Under the pieces are notes generated by a model. That model was not told the DNA's origin, made no database searches, and saw only the letters and a list, made by a program, of their open reading frames with translations. Shown one piece after another: positions 10,391-25,300 of a DNA stretch of 64,000 nt. Position numbers and translations under genes: made by a program. Each line of letters begins with the position of its first letter. Within the stretch, counting starts at the first letter, position 1. Source of the DNA: Epiperipatus broadwayi (Eukaryota > Onychophora > Udeonychophora > Euonychophora > Peripatidae); NCBI GenBank assembly GCA_028023455.1, contig JAQFVV010012418.1:7929244-7993243 (forward strand), in the 5' to 3' direction.

Positions 10391-13300
10391 CTTTATAAAA
10401 TATATAAGAAATAAATGTAAAGAAGCAGTTTTAATAATGACAAATTAATAAAAATAATAAAAAAAATTGTGTAATATAAATAAACTCTTACATTGCCTTG
10501 TAATGTTGAGATGTCTTGTTCAGCTTTTTGTAATCTAAATTTGTACTCACTAATTTGTTTATTAGCTTCACCTAAAAAGAAACAAAATTTTTTAAATAAG
10601 ATATGATGATGAAAATGTAAAATGTGATTAAAAAAAAGTTAAACTACATATCTTGTGATCATCTTCATCAACAACTTTTCTGTTATTTGCTTTACTCTAC
10701 AAACAGTCATAGCTAGTCTCTTCCTTAAAACCATTTAAGTTCTTTTTCTCCTATTCTTATCATTCACATATCCTTGCAATATATCATTCATAATTATTCT
10801 ACCTACAACTATATAATCAAATTCAATTTCTTTAGGACTTTATATTTTCTTCACGGTCTCTTTCAAATCCACATGTCAAAGTCTCAACTATTTTTTCTTC
10901 TTTTTTTAATTATGTAAGTCTCTGCTCCATTTAAAACTTTATTCTAAACAAAACAATTAAGTCACTTTTCTAATTTGAAATTTACTTAATCACAAAATAA
11001 TATCCTACTCTTATTTAATCAATGTTTTTCACTCTAATACTCCTGTCAGCAATTCTATAATCAAACTACTTTCTAAAAGCTTTAATTTGTTTCATAACTT
11101 AATATTTAATGGACACTCTTTAATCTTTTATCATCTCCATCTATAATTACTAATTTAAACATTGATGTATTTATTTTCATCAACAAACTTTCAAGAAATT
11201 TAATCAGTCCTACTTAATATTGGCTAAACTAATTTTTGCATTTACAAGCATTGTTATATTATAAGCAAAACTGAAATAAATAAAAAAATCTTCCAATACT
11301 ATTCTACTATTATAAAAACAGTACCCATTTAGCATTTCATCTAAATATTATGAAGACAACATTCTTGTCTTATATCCTTCTCCTTTTCTCATTTTATTAT
11401 TGTTATTAGTGAGATTAATTTTATAAGCAAAACCATCAATCTATGAAAATTTCAAATTAATAAAGTATCTTCAAACTACAGTAATTATCTTTGCAGAAGT
11501 TCAACATTATAATTATTCACATGGTTTTATTTCTTATGAATATAATAAAACTAAAATAATTATTTATTTTTGGGGGGAAGTTAGTGAGTAAAAATTGAAC
11601 TGCTTCAATTATACATAAAAAAATAAAACTTCATTACAATCATTAATAGAAAATGAAGAACTTCACAAAGAACTTCCATTTCTTTTTTTTTAATTCCATT
11701 ATTTTGCTTTATGATTTTCTGTTATGGAATAAATTCTGAATCCATAACGTGAAATCTACATAATGAATTATGGCAAACAAAGATAATTAAAAATATAAAT
11801 ATTTCTTAACATGTTTAAAACTTTTTTACACTATATATAAATACAGTTATGAATAATAAAAAAAATTGAACATTCCCTTAATAAGTAGCAACTTTTATTG
11901 CAAATCCGAATTATTTAAATATAAACTGCTAAGCCAGAAAAGATATACCATAAAATTTAACTCTATATAATGCTTACACCTTTTTTTTATTACTTTTTTT
12001 TAGAATTTTTAACTAAACAGAAATATATAGAATTTATATGTATTCCTTAAAGAGCTAATAAATCATAATTAATAACTTTGGGTTTATCACAATACCAAAA
12101 ATTCTATTAGTATACAACTTAGTTTATAGATTTGAAATTATTGACTATTAGAAATTAATTTTTTTAAATTTTAATTGCAGTTTACAAACTGTCAATTGAC
12201 TTTTTATATACATTTAATAAAACTACTTTTGTTATAATACTTCATATTAAATAAGCATTAGTTTTAAAAACTTATATATATATAAAAAACCTAATTCAGT
12301 TTTTGTATTATTTAATTAATGATAACAAAAAAATTCTGATAAATAAAAATAACTACTCACGCTGAACTTCTAAAAGTTGCATTTCAGGACCATTTAATAA
12401 TGTTTTACCAGGACTGAGACCCAATGTTGCGTTTTTGGTTTTTTCTTCTTCCAATTCGAGTTTTAACCTCCGAATCTGCAAAAAAGAATAAACACTTTCA
12501 ATATAATTTTGCTTTAAAAGCAGGTTACAAAAAGAGTTTATAAAGTAAATAAAGCCATAATAATCAATCTGAGAGGATGAATCTCTTTATTATGAAACTG
12601 CATGACATAAAATTTTAATATCTGCTAAAACAATCTCAGAAATAGTTAATGTACTTAATTTAAAATAATTAATACAAAATGTATGAAATTTTTCTATGTA
12701 TAAAAAAAATATTCTCTTTATTGCAAAATTGGACTATGATTAGAATTGACTTTCATTAATTTGTCCAATCTATTTCAAATATAATGGTAAAAATAAATAC
12801 TGAAATCTCTGCAAATTAATAAAAATTATAAAAATGGAAGATAAAATTATAAAACACAAACACCAATAAATAAAAACATATACTAGCTTTTGGCCAGATG
12901 AAAAACAATAAAAGCTTTTGAAAAATGTTATCAATAACATGAATGAAATAGTAAAAAATTATACATTTTTTTCAAATTTGAAAACTATCATGTCTTTGTA
13001 TAAATATTCCTTTTTAAAAATATTTTACTCAACTTTAAAAGAAATAATATTAGAAAATTTTATTTGACTAATATACAAGTAAGATTTAAAAAATATATAT
13101 TAATACTGTATATTTTTCATACTATATGATTAATATGAGATATTTTACTGTAACTAAAAATTCTAATGTTTTCTCTTGATTTGATTTATCTTGTATACAT
13201 ACCCATAACCATCATTAACTTCATTTCATGGAGTTTGTATGATTATGATTTTAAAGAAAATATAAACTAATTTTTGCAAAAGACTATTAAATTGTCTAAT

Positions 13301-16300
13301 CTGAATAGACAGAAAACACTATTATTATTATTTAAAGAGATAAAACTAAAATTCTTAATAATGAGGAATAAATGTAGTTAAAAAAGCTATTCAAGTCTAA
13401 TACAACATCATAAAAAGATTTAATCTTGAAAAAATACATTTACAATATTCAACAAGATTATATACAAAAAAATATGAACTAAATCATAAACAACCCAAAA
13501 TCTAACATTACACAAACATCTCACAAAAAAAAAAATTAAGAAAATGTATAGATAATGTTACAAGAATAGAAAACAAAGAAACTGTTGTTTCAATCTTAAA
13601 CGAGATTGTCAAATTATTACAAAATAAAAAATAAAAGTTAATAAATCAAATATTACTGTCATATTTTTCAGTAGCAATTAAACTAAAATAACCTAAATAT
13701 TATAACTAGATACATTTGTACCTAAACAGTCACCATAACTCAAATTGTATTAATGATTAAATTATTCAATAAAATCTTTTGTGAAGCTATATCAAATTAC
13801 TTGCCTACTCATCAAAATTTTATTCTTTGGATAAATTACCATTAACAAACATAGTTTAAGCAATATCAGTGTAAAAATTGTGCAATGCATTTTAAGAATC
13901 GGTGATAGTGGTCACATTAATATGATAATTAAATTCTGTATTAGGAATAAAACTTGAATGCAAAAAATATTGATACAATTTTTACTAAATAATTCCATTA
14001 TTTACATATTTTCAGTTACAAAAATTTAAATTTGATGCAAGACTTTATGACTAGTTTGTATTTGAACAATAGTATATATTACCAAAAGTACATAAAGCAG
14101 AATTTCCAAAAAGACTGGAAGATAATCCAAGAAGTCATTTCTTTCAATAATAGTGAAGGTTATATCATATTACAGTCTTGTCTTTGTTTTGTAATCAGTG
14201 CATCAACTTTCATCAATTAACAAAAATAGATAGCTAAGAATAGCTAAAAGATAAATCACTGATTCTCACTATCCAGAAATATACGATATGTCAAGAACTC
14301 ATGATTTGCTTCATGAATATACCATCACACACAATATTAAAATTATCAACAATATATCATTTTTGTTATAGTTAAATATGGATACATAAGGATAGATACA
14401 TTATCAGCAGTTATCGGTAAAGTGATAAATTTACATACTATTACTAAAATAAAATAACTTAAGATATTTATAAAAATATATATTAATTAGGGAATAAGTA
14501 AATAATTAATTGTTCAGAGGGTCCCATGGCATTTGAGCGGCAGAAGTAACAGTTGAGCTCTGATCTACAAGAGTCGACTCTTGAGTTTATTACTCTGCCA
14601 CCGCACTGGGCAAAATATTAATTTTAATACTAATTCTAATTAAGTTGATATTTTATTCATTTCAATGTGTGATTAATTTCTAATATTATAATTCACATTG
14701 ATTATCAGTTAGTTGTTGCATGTAATTTTTGAAATAATTATATTTTAATTGTATAATTAGATAAAAATTCCCATTTCTGCTAATCAATGAAGAGTTGTAA
14801 ATTATTATATTTTAGAAGGTTTTATTATGTTTTGTCTTAGTATAGTATTATCCCTATCTAATTGAAATAATACAGCAGAAATGAGGATTCCAATATTTGA
14901 GTAGTCATTATTCTCATGTTCACAATCAATTAATAATATTAACTAAAAAATTTGTGTTAAGACATATCCAAAATCAATTTCACAATGAGTTAAATTTGAG
15001 TAATAACAGAATTAAAAAATATTTGATTTTAATCTGTTGTCAAAAAATTTAACATAGTATCTCACATTAATAGCTACTTGTTTAACAATGATTGTTTTAA
15101 TGGTGCTGTTTTTAAATAATATACAGATGCTTTGTATTTGTCTGAAGGTTTGTAATAATGGTATATTATAAGACGTGATATGTTGGACTATTTATATCAT
15201 TTACGAGTGAATGTTGAATGTAAAGAAAATTTTTTAAACTTTCCAAATACAAACAACTTGTTAGTAATAACACACAAATAGACAATACAGGTTAGTAATT
15301 ACACAACGTTTCGAGTATTCTCCACTCTTTTTCAGGTATTGCTGGCCTATATGCACAGTGACAATATTCGCTTAGAAGATGAACTTGCACCTTTAGATTC
15401 TTGAATATCGAATTTTAAGGCAAATGCTCTACCAATTGAACTATTCTGTCAAAGGCAACATATAGTAAAAATTTGATATATTTATATATGAGTGTTGGTT
15501 CAAATCCTCCTGAGTCCTTCAATTTTTTTTTTTATAACAAGTCTAATTATTTTTTTTATTTTTTCCTAAGAGCAAGATTAATTAGAGTCATCCTATAAGT
15601 CAACCCAGTGTGGCAATACACAATGTATGGAAGCCTCTAATTAATCTTGCTCTTAGGAAAAAAAATTAGACTTGTTATAAAAAAAAAAAAATAAATTGAA
15701 GGACTTAAGAGGATTTGAACCAACCCTCATATATAAATACACCTGGGTCTCTTTTTACGCGGACTTATTTAACACGATTTTAAAGTTACGCGATTCGTGT
15801 TTTACGGGAAGTCAAACTCCGATAATGCGCTATTACTTTAAAAATTTTGAGCACTTACGTTATATTGAAAGTAATAGCACATTATTGGAATTCGACTTTC
15901 AACCTAGTAATTTCAATATTTTCAGTGCTTTATAATAGTAAGATTTTATGCAATAATGAAATTAAAATCATGATTTCCACATTTTATGTATACACACATT
16001 AAATTTTACAAGATTATAATGTAAATTTGTTCAAACATTGTGCGTGTTAATTTTGCATTTTAAATCACATTCTGTTTTTGCTTTTTAAAAAAGAACGTAA
16101 TCAATTATTAATCATTTAGTGTCAGCAAGTTTATTTTTAAAAAGTGAGTAATAGCAGTGGGCGCAATTAAAATTGAAAATTAAAGACAAAAATAAGAATT
16201 TAATTTTTAGTTGTTAGATTAATTACTAATTACGTTGTCACCAGAAAAACATTAACACAACATGAGAGTGACGTTGGCGCTAGTTGTATTTTCTCTTGTG

Positions 16301-19300
16301 AAGAATAGCGATAATAATTAAAACGTGTATAAAAAAATGTAAATTACTGTAAATTATGCATAAAAATATATTATTTTGAATAAAATTAAATATTATAGTT
16401 AAAAAAAAGTTTGTCTTGTATCAATTTTTTTCAAATTTGAAATTTTTTATTAGTCATATTTTATTTCCTTATTTTTTTTTTTGCGCAAATTTTAAAGTAA
16501 TTTTACGTTGGTGCTTTGCTTTTACGCGAATTTTGAAAAATCACAGACCGCATCCCCCCTTTTCAATGTAAGATACGTCTATTTTTGCACGATTTCGTTT
16601 GCGCGTGTTTTCTGAGGAACATATCTATCACGTAAAACGAGACCCAGGTGTATATCAAATTTCTACTATATGTTGCCTTTGACAGAATAGCTCAGTTGGT
16701 AGAGTGTTTGCCTTAAAATTCAATATTAAAGAATCTAAAGGTGCAAATTCAACTTCTAAGTGAATATTGTCACTGTGCATATAGGCCAGCAACACCTGAA
16801 GTAGAGTGGAGAATAATACTACTCGAAATGTATAATTACTAACTCGTATTGTCTATTTGTGTGTTATTACTAACAAGTTGTTTGTATTTGGAAAGTTTAA
16901 ATAAAGTTTAAAAAATTTTCTTTACATTCAACATTCACTCATAAATGATGGAAATAGTCCAGCATATCACATCTTATATACAGATGCACTTTTCAGGAAA
17001 ATGAGGTTGAGAACAGAGACTGAGAATTGTTTCAAATGTTATTTTCCTTTCAGAGAATTATCTTATTTATAACTTCCGTGCATATCTCTAGACATTTCCC
17101 AAACATTATAAAATTATGGATTGTAGTCTGCATACAATGTTTTTCTATTAAGTAATTTACACACACAAATATAATATAAAGAATGGCATAGATTTAATAC
17201 AATATACAATAAATGTTATAATCATAAAAACTTATTTTTATAGTATTTACAAAATTGCACAGTATACATATGTATAGAAATTGCACAAATATTCTAAATT
17301 TTGTCAAATTTAAAACTGAATAATAAATCTGATAAGCAGTATTAAAATGACAAAAAGAAAATCATTAGCACTAACTATTTTACTTAATTTTAACTTCAAA
17401 CTTATTTTACTTGTCTATCATTTTTTTTTAAAAAAAAGAAAGTGAAAGAGGATAATCTTCTTTCATTTATTAACACAAAAATGCCACCCCCCAAAAAGTT
17501 GAATAATAATTCAATTCAGTAATACAAAAAAAAAAGAGAAGATAATAATCATTAACTTTAAAATTGTTCATTATATGGTATCCATTATTTTAAATACTAT
17601 TAAAAATATGTTTCAAATAGTGTCCATTTTTTTATTTAAAAAATAATATACCATGATATTGTATCAGTAATGGTTTATGTTCTTTCACACAAGTTAAAGA
17701 GGAAATTGTTAACCTTAATTTCTTTATTGTAGAAAGTCCATAATATTTTAACCAAACTTTTTCAGGATAATCCAAACATGGAGAGCCCGCTATCGATAAA
17801 TGAGGTCAAACTCACTGACCTCCCCCCCAGAAAGGGTAACATTTGGTTACAGCAACAGGTCATACTTGTGACTAAAAATGTAACAATGTCCAATTCCCTT
17901 TTCAATGGGAAGCTTTCCTATTGGGACCCTCATGCTCTAATCAAGAGCAGCAGTCCCATCACTGAGAGTAGATTCCAGTTAGGGATCAAGCGGCTTGCGA
18001 GGTTAACAAAGTTCTGGAAGCTGGAGGCGAAACTAGTAGATTTTATAATTAAAGTTAACCTCGAGGCCCTACCAACTGCTGCATTCCTACACCACAAGCA
18101 GAGGTATAAAATGGATCTGGTGTGTCCACTGTGCAAGAAAACCGATGAAACAATTTCCCACATTCTTCAGGAACGTGATACCTGGAATAAACTATGCTAT
18201 TTAACACTGCAAATGACCACAGATAAAGACTGGGCCTGGGTGGATATGGCAAAAGCTTTTAAAAAAGTCTCCTTTGGCAATATTAGATTGGCAACTTATG
18301 TTAACTTTGTCATCTGGTAGGCACGAAATAGAATAACTTTTGAAAAAGAAATAGATTACAATATTGAGTTGTTGTACTTCAAATTGCTAAATGATGCCAA
18401 GGACCATGACAAGAAGACATGCCAACCATGGCTAATTGAACAGACTTGGAACCAGGTTAAACTAGGGCCATGCCTTGCCTAGTGTAGAGTATACCTTATA
18501 TACTAAATAAATCGATATATTAGTGACTAGAAATTATAAGAGCCCAAAGGACCATAAAATATCAGGATGATAATTCCTAGGAAATGAAGGTCGCTAAGGT
18601 TGAACAAATTAATAGAAGTTTAGGAACATATAGAAGGGAAAGTGACCGCCTTACAAGTGGTATGCCATGCAAACCAAGAAGCATATATATATATAAAGAC
18701 ATTTATAACAGAACTGTGAATGCTTAAATGGTGAAATAGACTTGTACAATCCAAGGACAATATTTCCACTGCAACTGAAATGGTTGCCTTGTTTCTTTCA
18801 AGTTTATGCCTCCTAAATAGTCATGAGTCACCAATAGAGGTCTTTTGAAAGTTTAACATTGCAGTTAATTTAACAAAATTTTGAATAACTAATGGAGAAA
18901 TGGACATTGGTCAATTTTGTGAACAATAATTTAAGCATAAGAAGTTGGGTTTATGTGTGTGAGTCTGGAAGGGCAGGTGAATTTTGTGTCACTGCACATC
19001 TGGAACCATAAAAACCCGCTCACCTATCCATATGTTTATACTTGAATGTTTAAAAATCATATGCACTGAATCAATTGTATGGGTGCGGATGCACTTGACA
19101 CACACCGACAGTCCCTAAATTTGTTTGTAACAATTCTTGTTGATTGCATATGTAAATAAGCATTTATTTTTATAGCGCTAGGTTTTATAAATTGTAATAC
19201 ATTAAAGACCAGCCTTTTCAAGCTATTGTGCATGCGCTTTTTACGAAATTTATTATTAACACTCATAAAAAGCGCATGCACAATAGCTTGAAAAGGCTGA

Positions 19301-22300
19301 TCTTTAATGTTGATTGCATTGTAATATCCAAACTTATTTGAAAGTAATATTTTTTAATATATATATGTTTAATAAATTGTGTTAATAAAATATTACAGTT
19401 AAATAATTTTTGACTTACTCTATATAATAATAAAATTTAGGTTTGTCATTATGTGCATTTTTGAGCAAAAAAAAAAAAAGTCCAGCTCTTTTCTGTCATT
19501 ATTGTGAAGTGCTATTACAGTGTAATTTACTATGTGAATAAGAAATATACAAATTTAATGCTAAATAATTTATTTTAAAAAATATTTTAATCATAAATTA
19601 TAACTGAAATTAAAATTTATTTTTATTTTTATTAATACTTGCATCCCTCATCTTTCTGACTGAAAACAATAAAAAGCAAAGAAATGGGAATATTTGGCTA
19701 TAATCATTTAATGAGAATATATTATAAAAATTTCAAGAAAACAAGTCATTTATATTTTACTGACTTCAATAATTTTAATTTTTATTTAATATCTCCAATA
19801 CAATATAACATATCTTTTTTCTAGAGTAAAATATTTGCTAATTATTTTTTGTTTTTATTAAATAATAAAAATAACAGCACCTCTTTCCTTTCACTAACTA
19901 AAAACAATAATAAAAAAAAAAAGATTGGAAAAAACATTTTTAGCACATCTATATAAGTGCTTAAAGGTCATTATAAATAAAATTTTAATTGATATAGGAA
20001 ATAATCTTCAATGAGTCTTAATTATTATGCCAAACAATGTAAAATACTTAAACACTTTATTAGTAAAGTATAATTATCTGTCGTAACCATAAACTGCAAT
20101 CCAAATCTTGGATTTTTTTTAAGGTTCCAAATAACCCTAGAATTTTTCTTTCAAATAGCCAAATCACTAGCCACTGGGCAATAAATGGATATCTAATTAT
20201 TCTTATCAAGAATTAAATGATGATGAAAAAATATTAAAAACTTCATTACTCAGCATGCAAGCCTAATAATAAAAAAAAAAAAGATTGGAAAAAACATTTT
20301 TAGCACATCTATATAAGTGCTTAAAGGTCATTATAAATAAAATTTTAATTGATATAGGAAATAATCTTCAATGAGTCTTAATTATTATGCCAAACAATGT
20401 AAAATACTTAAACACTTTATTAGTAAAGTATAATTATTTGTCGTAACCATAAACTGCAATCCAAATCTTGGATTTTTTTTAAGGTTCCAAATAACCCTAG
20501 AATTTTTCTTTCAAATAGCCAAATCACTAGCCACTGGGCAATAAATGGATATCTAATTATTCTTATCAAGAATTAAATGATGAAGAAAAAATATTAAAAA
20601 CTTCATTACTCAGCATGCAAGCCTAATAAGTAGTGAATTCTCCAATGCTCTTCAATCTGCAGTTACTCTCTGCAATAGGTTATTTAATGAATATTTTATC
20701 TGCATGGAATAAAAAAAAAAAACTTTCTACAAATGAGTGAAGTTGATGAGTGATTAATTAAATGCATTAATTTTACTTTTTTAGATGGTATATTTGAAAA
20801 AGAAAAAAACATTCAAAACTCTTGAATGAAAATTTAAAAAAGAGAGACCATATAAAAAGAGAAGTTTTAAATAATATTTACAAATGAATAATAATTAAAT
20901 AAAATAAAATAAACAATTGGAATTATTTGTTTCCTTATGAATGAATATTTTAATATGTTATATTGTATAATAAGAAACATAAAAGAAATAATGTGAAGCA
21001 GTTTAAAATTAAAAAAATTCTGAGAAAAAAAAATACTGGCAGTTAAAAAATAATAATTTATTAATAATTAAAAATAAAAAAAATTGTAATCAAATTTATA
21101 TAGTATAATCATTTATTTAATTTATAACTACTGTATATGAAAACTCATAAATCAACATTTAAAAATAAACAAATTGAATTTTCCCATTTATACAATAACA
21201 AAAAAAAAATCATTGTACAAATAAAAGCACACACACACACAAACATAGAATAGTCATAATAATAGTAATAACAAAATAGATACTACATTTGTACTATTAC
21301 TATATAAATAATAATACTTTTAAGGAAATAAAAATTAATTCTAAACTGTTTAATATTCTAGACATTTTTTAAAATTTATTATTAAAAATCTTAAATGGAA
21401 TTAAGAAAAAGAAATGATCAATAACTAACAACAACAGCATTTTAAATTATTTTTAAAAAGCAACAATAAATAATTAAATCATATGTGGGGAGGAAATGTC
21501 CCTAATTACAGTTTCACAATATTTTAAAAAACTAAAATATATTTGAGTAAAAAATGCATTAAAGATTTTAAAAGAAAGTAATGCAAATTATGAACCAAGA
21601 ATACAAAGTTCTTTAATAGACTTATTCAAATTTGCCTATATTTGTTCATATACATAATGAAGAAATTTCTTTCTTCTTTATAACCTAAAGTTGAGTGCAC
21701 TTTCAGTGAATTATGCAAATTTGAATTATAAATACAAATGGAGGAAAAATCAGTATTAACGTAAAATTTAAAGAAACAAGGTCCCACATATAATAAAACA
21801 TGCATACAATGAATTTTAAAGATGGTCAAAGAATAATGGATATGAAAAAAATCCTAAACTAATCATATAATGCTGACACCAGTAGAATAGTCAGTGAAAA
21901 GTCTGGATCTTACATATTTTGTTGTTATATTTGGGATCATTTGAAGTTGAAGACATATATGGAATAAATAAAATTGAAAATTTGTGTCAGTGTTCATTAC
22001 TGAAAATATGCATCATTACTTCTGAAATCATCATTAATCATGCATTTGATTAGATAAAACATCTATATATATATTGGAAAAATGATAGCACATTGAACAA
22101 GTTTTGTAAATAAGGCCTTTTTTTTTCCATATAATACTGGATTCATTAAATTTCCTGAATTAAACTATTTACTATTAAGCAAGCATTTTATTATTAAATA
22201 TGTGGGGCATATGTTAAATAATCATTTCAAGAAGAATCTAAAACAATATTTTACAGTTATTGTGAAAGTTGAAGTTTGTTTAAAATTAGAAATATTTTCA

Positions 22301-25300
22301 AAAATTATTCTAATATGAAATACATGCTTCTTCCAATATGTAACTAATAGTATCATTCTATAACTACTGTACTTATAGTATATAATTTACTCTGTTCTAG
22401 TCTAAATAAATTAATTAAATGGTAGACTAAGTGATATCTTCTAATCAGAATGTTTTAGAGCTATATTAAAAACTTTAATAAGTCCTTACAACATTAAGTT
22501 GGAAATATTCAAATTTCACAACCAATGATGAGTGTTCTTGTTATAATTTTTTCAGGACACTATACGATGTGAATATTCATCAATATGCATTTCACTATGT
22601 TGCTAAGATATGATCATATTTTAGAAAATGAAAACAAACAAATTACTGACCATGTTAAATGACAAAAAAAAAAAAAAAGAATTATAAGAAAACTGAATAT
22701 TTATGAAAATTATTTAAAAAAAGATATAAATTAAGATATTCCAATGATGATTTTATTTACCATATGAAGTTCTTTTATGATGAAATTACAATTACTTGAT
22801 GGCCTAATATAAAAGTGAAAATCATCTAGGCATTAATGAGCCAAATATTTTCTAACAGATACTATATGCAAGTATACCTATATACCTAGCAGACATAAAC
22901 ACACCAATTTTATGTAACAGATTGATTGTCTCAAGTATATCAATATTGAAGTCTATATTATCAATCATTTTGATAATAACAGCTTTTATTTTAGAATAGA
23001 TCAAAATCTTTCCCCTGTAAGCCACCTCACAGTTTCTTGCCAGGATTGGGTTTTGAGAACACCACAAGATATTAAAATTAGCCAACTATGATCATAATAA
23101 TAACTATGTCTATCAATAAAGCATCAAGCATCTAGATTGTTTAAATGATAAGAAGAATAGAAATTCAATAATAACACATATAAGCGGATAAAATATATTA
23201 AAGCTAAAAAAACATGCTACTAACTTATTTATATAACAATAAAATTTATTAACAAATAAATAATAAAATAGAACCTATTTATATACTGACATCACAATAT
23301 AATGAATGATTATGAATTTACATATACATATTAAGGGAGTGAAGAAGAAATATATCCACACATACTTTATCACTTACTCCATAAACATTGATTATTATAA
23401 TAATTTATTTATGATTATTATTCAATAATAAGTGCTAGTGATGTATATGTAAAATATATTTATATACAGTCATAAGTATTCTAATTATCCTCATACTTCA
23501 ATATTATAACATTAGATATACAATATAAAAATACATATTAAAGATATCTTTTTGAACTATTTGCTGCAAAGATATTAAATATTGAAATACAAACTTATTC
23601 AAACAAAGGTGAAATTTAAATAAATAACAATCTTTAAACTGCTCCTAAACAAACATTTTTATTATACTTATACAAAGACAGATTAAACATTAGTCATTTT
23701 AAACTTCAAAACTCCCAACACAGATATATATACAAAAATAATTCTAGTGCATACCACTACATGAAATAAATATCAAATCATTTCAAATGTTAAGTAATTT
23801 TCAGCTAAGCCTGCTGGGAATAAATTTATTAGAGTCAGTATCTCAAAACAGCTTGTTCAAAAAAGGTACTTTTACAGCATATACACCTGGGTCTCTTTTT
23901 AAGCGGACTTATTTAACACGATTTTGAAGTTATGCGATTCGTGTTTCACCGGAAGTCAACCTCCGATATTGCGTTATTACTTTAAATAATAAATTTTGCG
24001 CACTTATGTTTTATTGAAAGTAATAGCACATTATTGGAATTTGACTTTCAACTTAGTAATTTCAATATTTTCAGTGCTTTATAATAGTAAGATTTTATGC
24101 AATAATGAAATTAAAATCATGATTTCCACATTTTATGTATACACACATTAAATTTTACAAGATTATAATGTAAATTTGTTCAAACATTGTGCGTGTTAAT
24201 TTTGCATTTTAAATCACATTCTGTTTTTGCTTTTTAAAAAAGAATGTAATCAATTATTAATCATTTAGTGTCCACAAGTTTATTTTTAAAAGGTCAGTAA
24301 TAGCAGTGGGCACAATTAAATTTGACAATTAAAAATTAAAATCTGATTTTTAATTGTAATTAACAATTTAAAAATTACTTATGGCGACTTGAAATAATGT
24401 GATGTGAAATTTGATTTTTAAACGGAATTGAAAATTAAAGACAAAAATAAGAATTTCATTTTTAGTTGTTAGTTTCATAAACAATTAATAAAATCATCAT
24501 CTCAAAGATTAATTACTAATTACGTTGTCACCAGAAAACCATTGACACAACTTGAGTGTGAGTTTGGTGCTAGTTGTTTGCAAATGAATGTGTTTTGCGG
24601 CAAATAGCTATAATAATTAAAACGTGTATTAAAAAATTTAAATTACTGTACTGTAAATTATGCATAAAAATATATTATTTTGAATAAAATTAAATATTAT
24701 AGTTAAAAAAAGTTTGTCTTGTATCAATTTTTTTCAAATTTGAAATTTTTTATTAGTCATATTTTATTTCCTTATTTTTTTTTTTTTGCGCGAATTTTAA
24801 AGTAATTTTACGTTGGTGCTTTGCTTTTATGCGAATTTTGAAAAATCACAGACCGCACCCCCCCTTTTCAATGTAAGTTACGTCTATTTTTGTGCGATTT
24901 CGTTTGCGCGTGTTTTCTGAGGAACCTATCTATCGCGTAAAATGAGACCCAGGTGTAGTTCAAAAAGATACCTTTTTTGAACTAGCTGTTTTGAGAGGTG
25001 AACTTTAATAGATTTATTCATAGAGAGCGTAGCTGAAAATTTCTTAAATGTTTCAGATGATTTGATATTTATTTCAGTTAGTGGTATGCATTGGAATCAT
25101 TATTGTATATATCTGTGTTGAGAGTTTCAAAATTAAAATGATTAACGTTTAATCTGTCTTTGTGTAAGTATAGTAAACATGTTTGTTTAGGAGCAGTTTA
25201 AAAATTGTTGCTTATTTAAATTTCACATTCTTTGTTTCAAGTCCATGTTTCAATATTTAATATCTTTGCAGCATATAATTCAAAGAGCTTTTTTTTTTTT

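Larger units (their letters stand above)
15119..16987. mobile_element. Foldback element 1 with tRNA-like arms
   Basis: A large inverted repeat. The left arm (about 15175-15600) and right arm (about 15622-15738 and 16653-16975) are reverse complements centred near 15612. Each arm carries a tRNA-like segment, and the two are head to head, each directed outward. The right arm then continues with AATAAAGTTT and TTTACATTCAACATTC, mirrored in the left arm. The unit is flanked by the direct repeat ATATACAGATGC (15119-15130 and 16976-16987), a length typical of target-primed retrotransposition. A 911-bp MITE interrupts the right arm at 15740-16650. A second, diverged member lies at 45747-46547. Confidence 0.75.

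Noticed and set aside
15696-15935. 79-codon frame crossing the left edge of a MITE
   Set aside because: It runs across the junction of a foldback arm and a transposon end, so it cannot be an ancestral gene.
17930-18252. Minus-strand frames across the LINE fragment
   Set aside because: The plus strand has clear LINE C-terminal homology; the minus frames are shadows.
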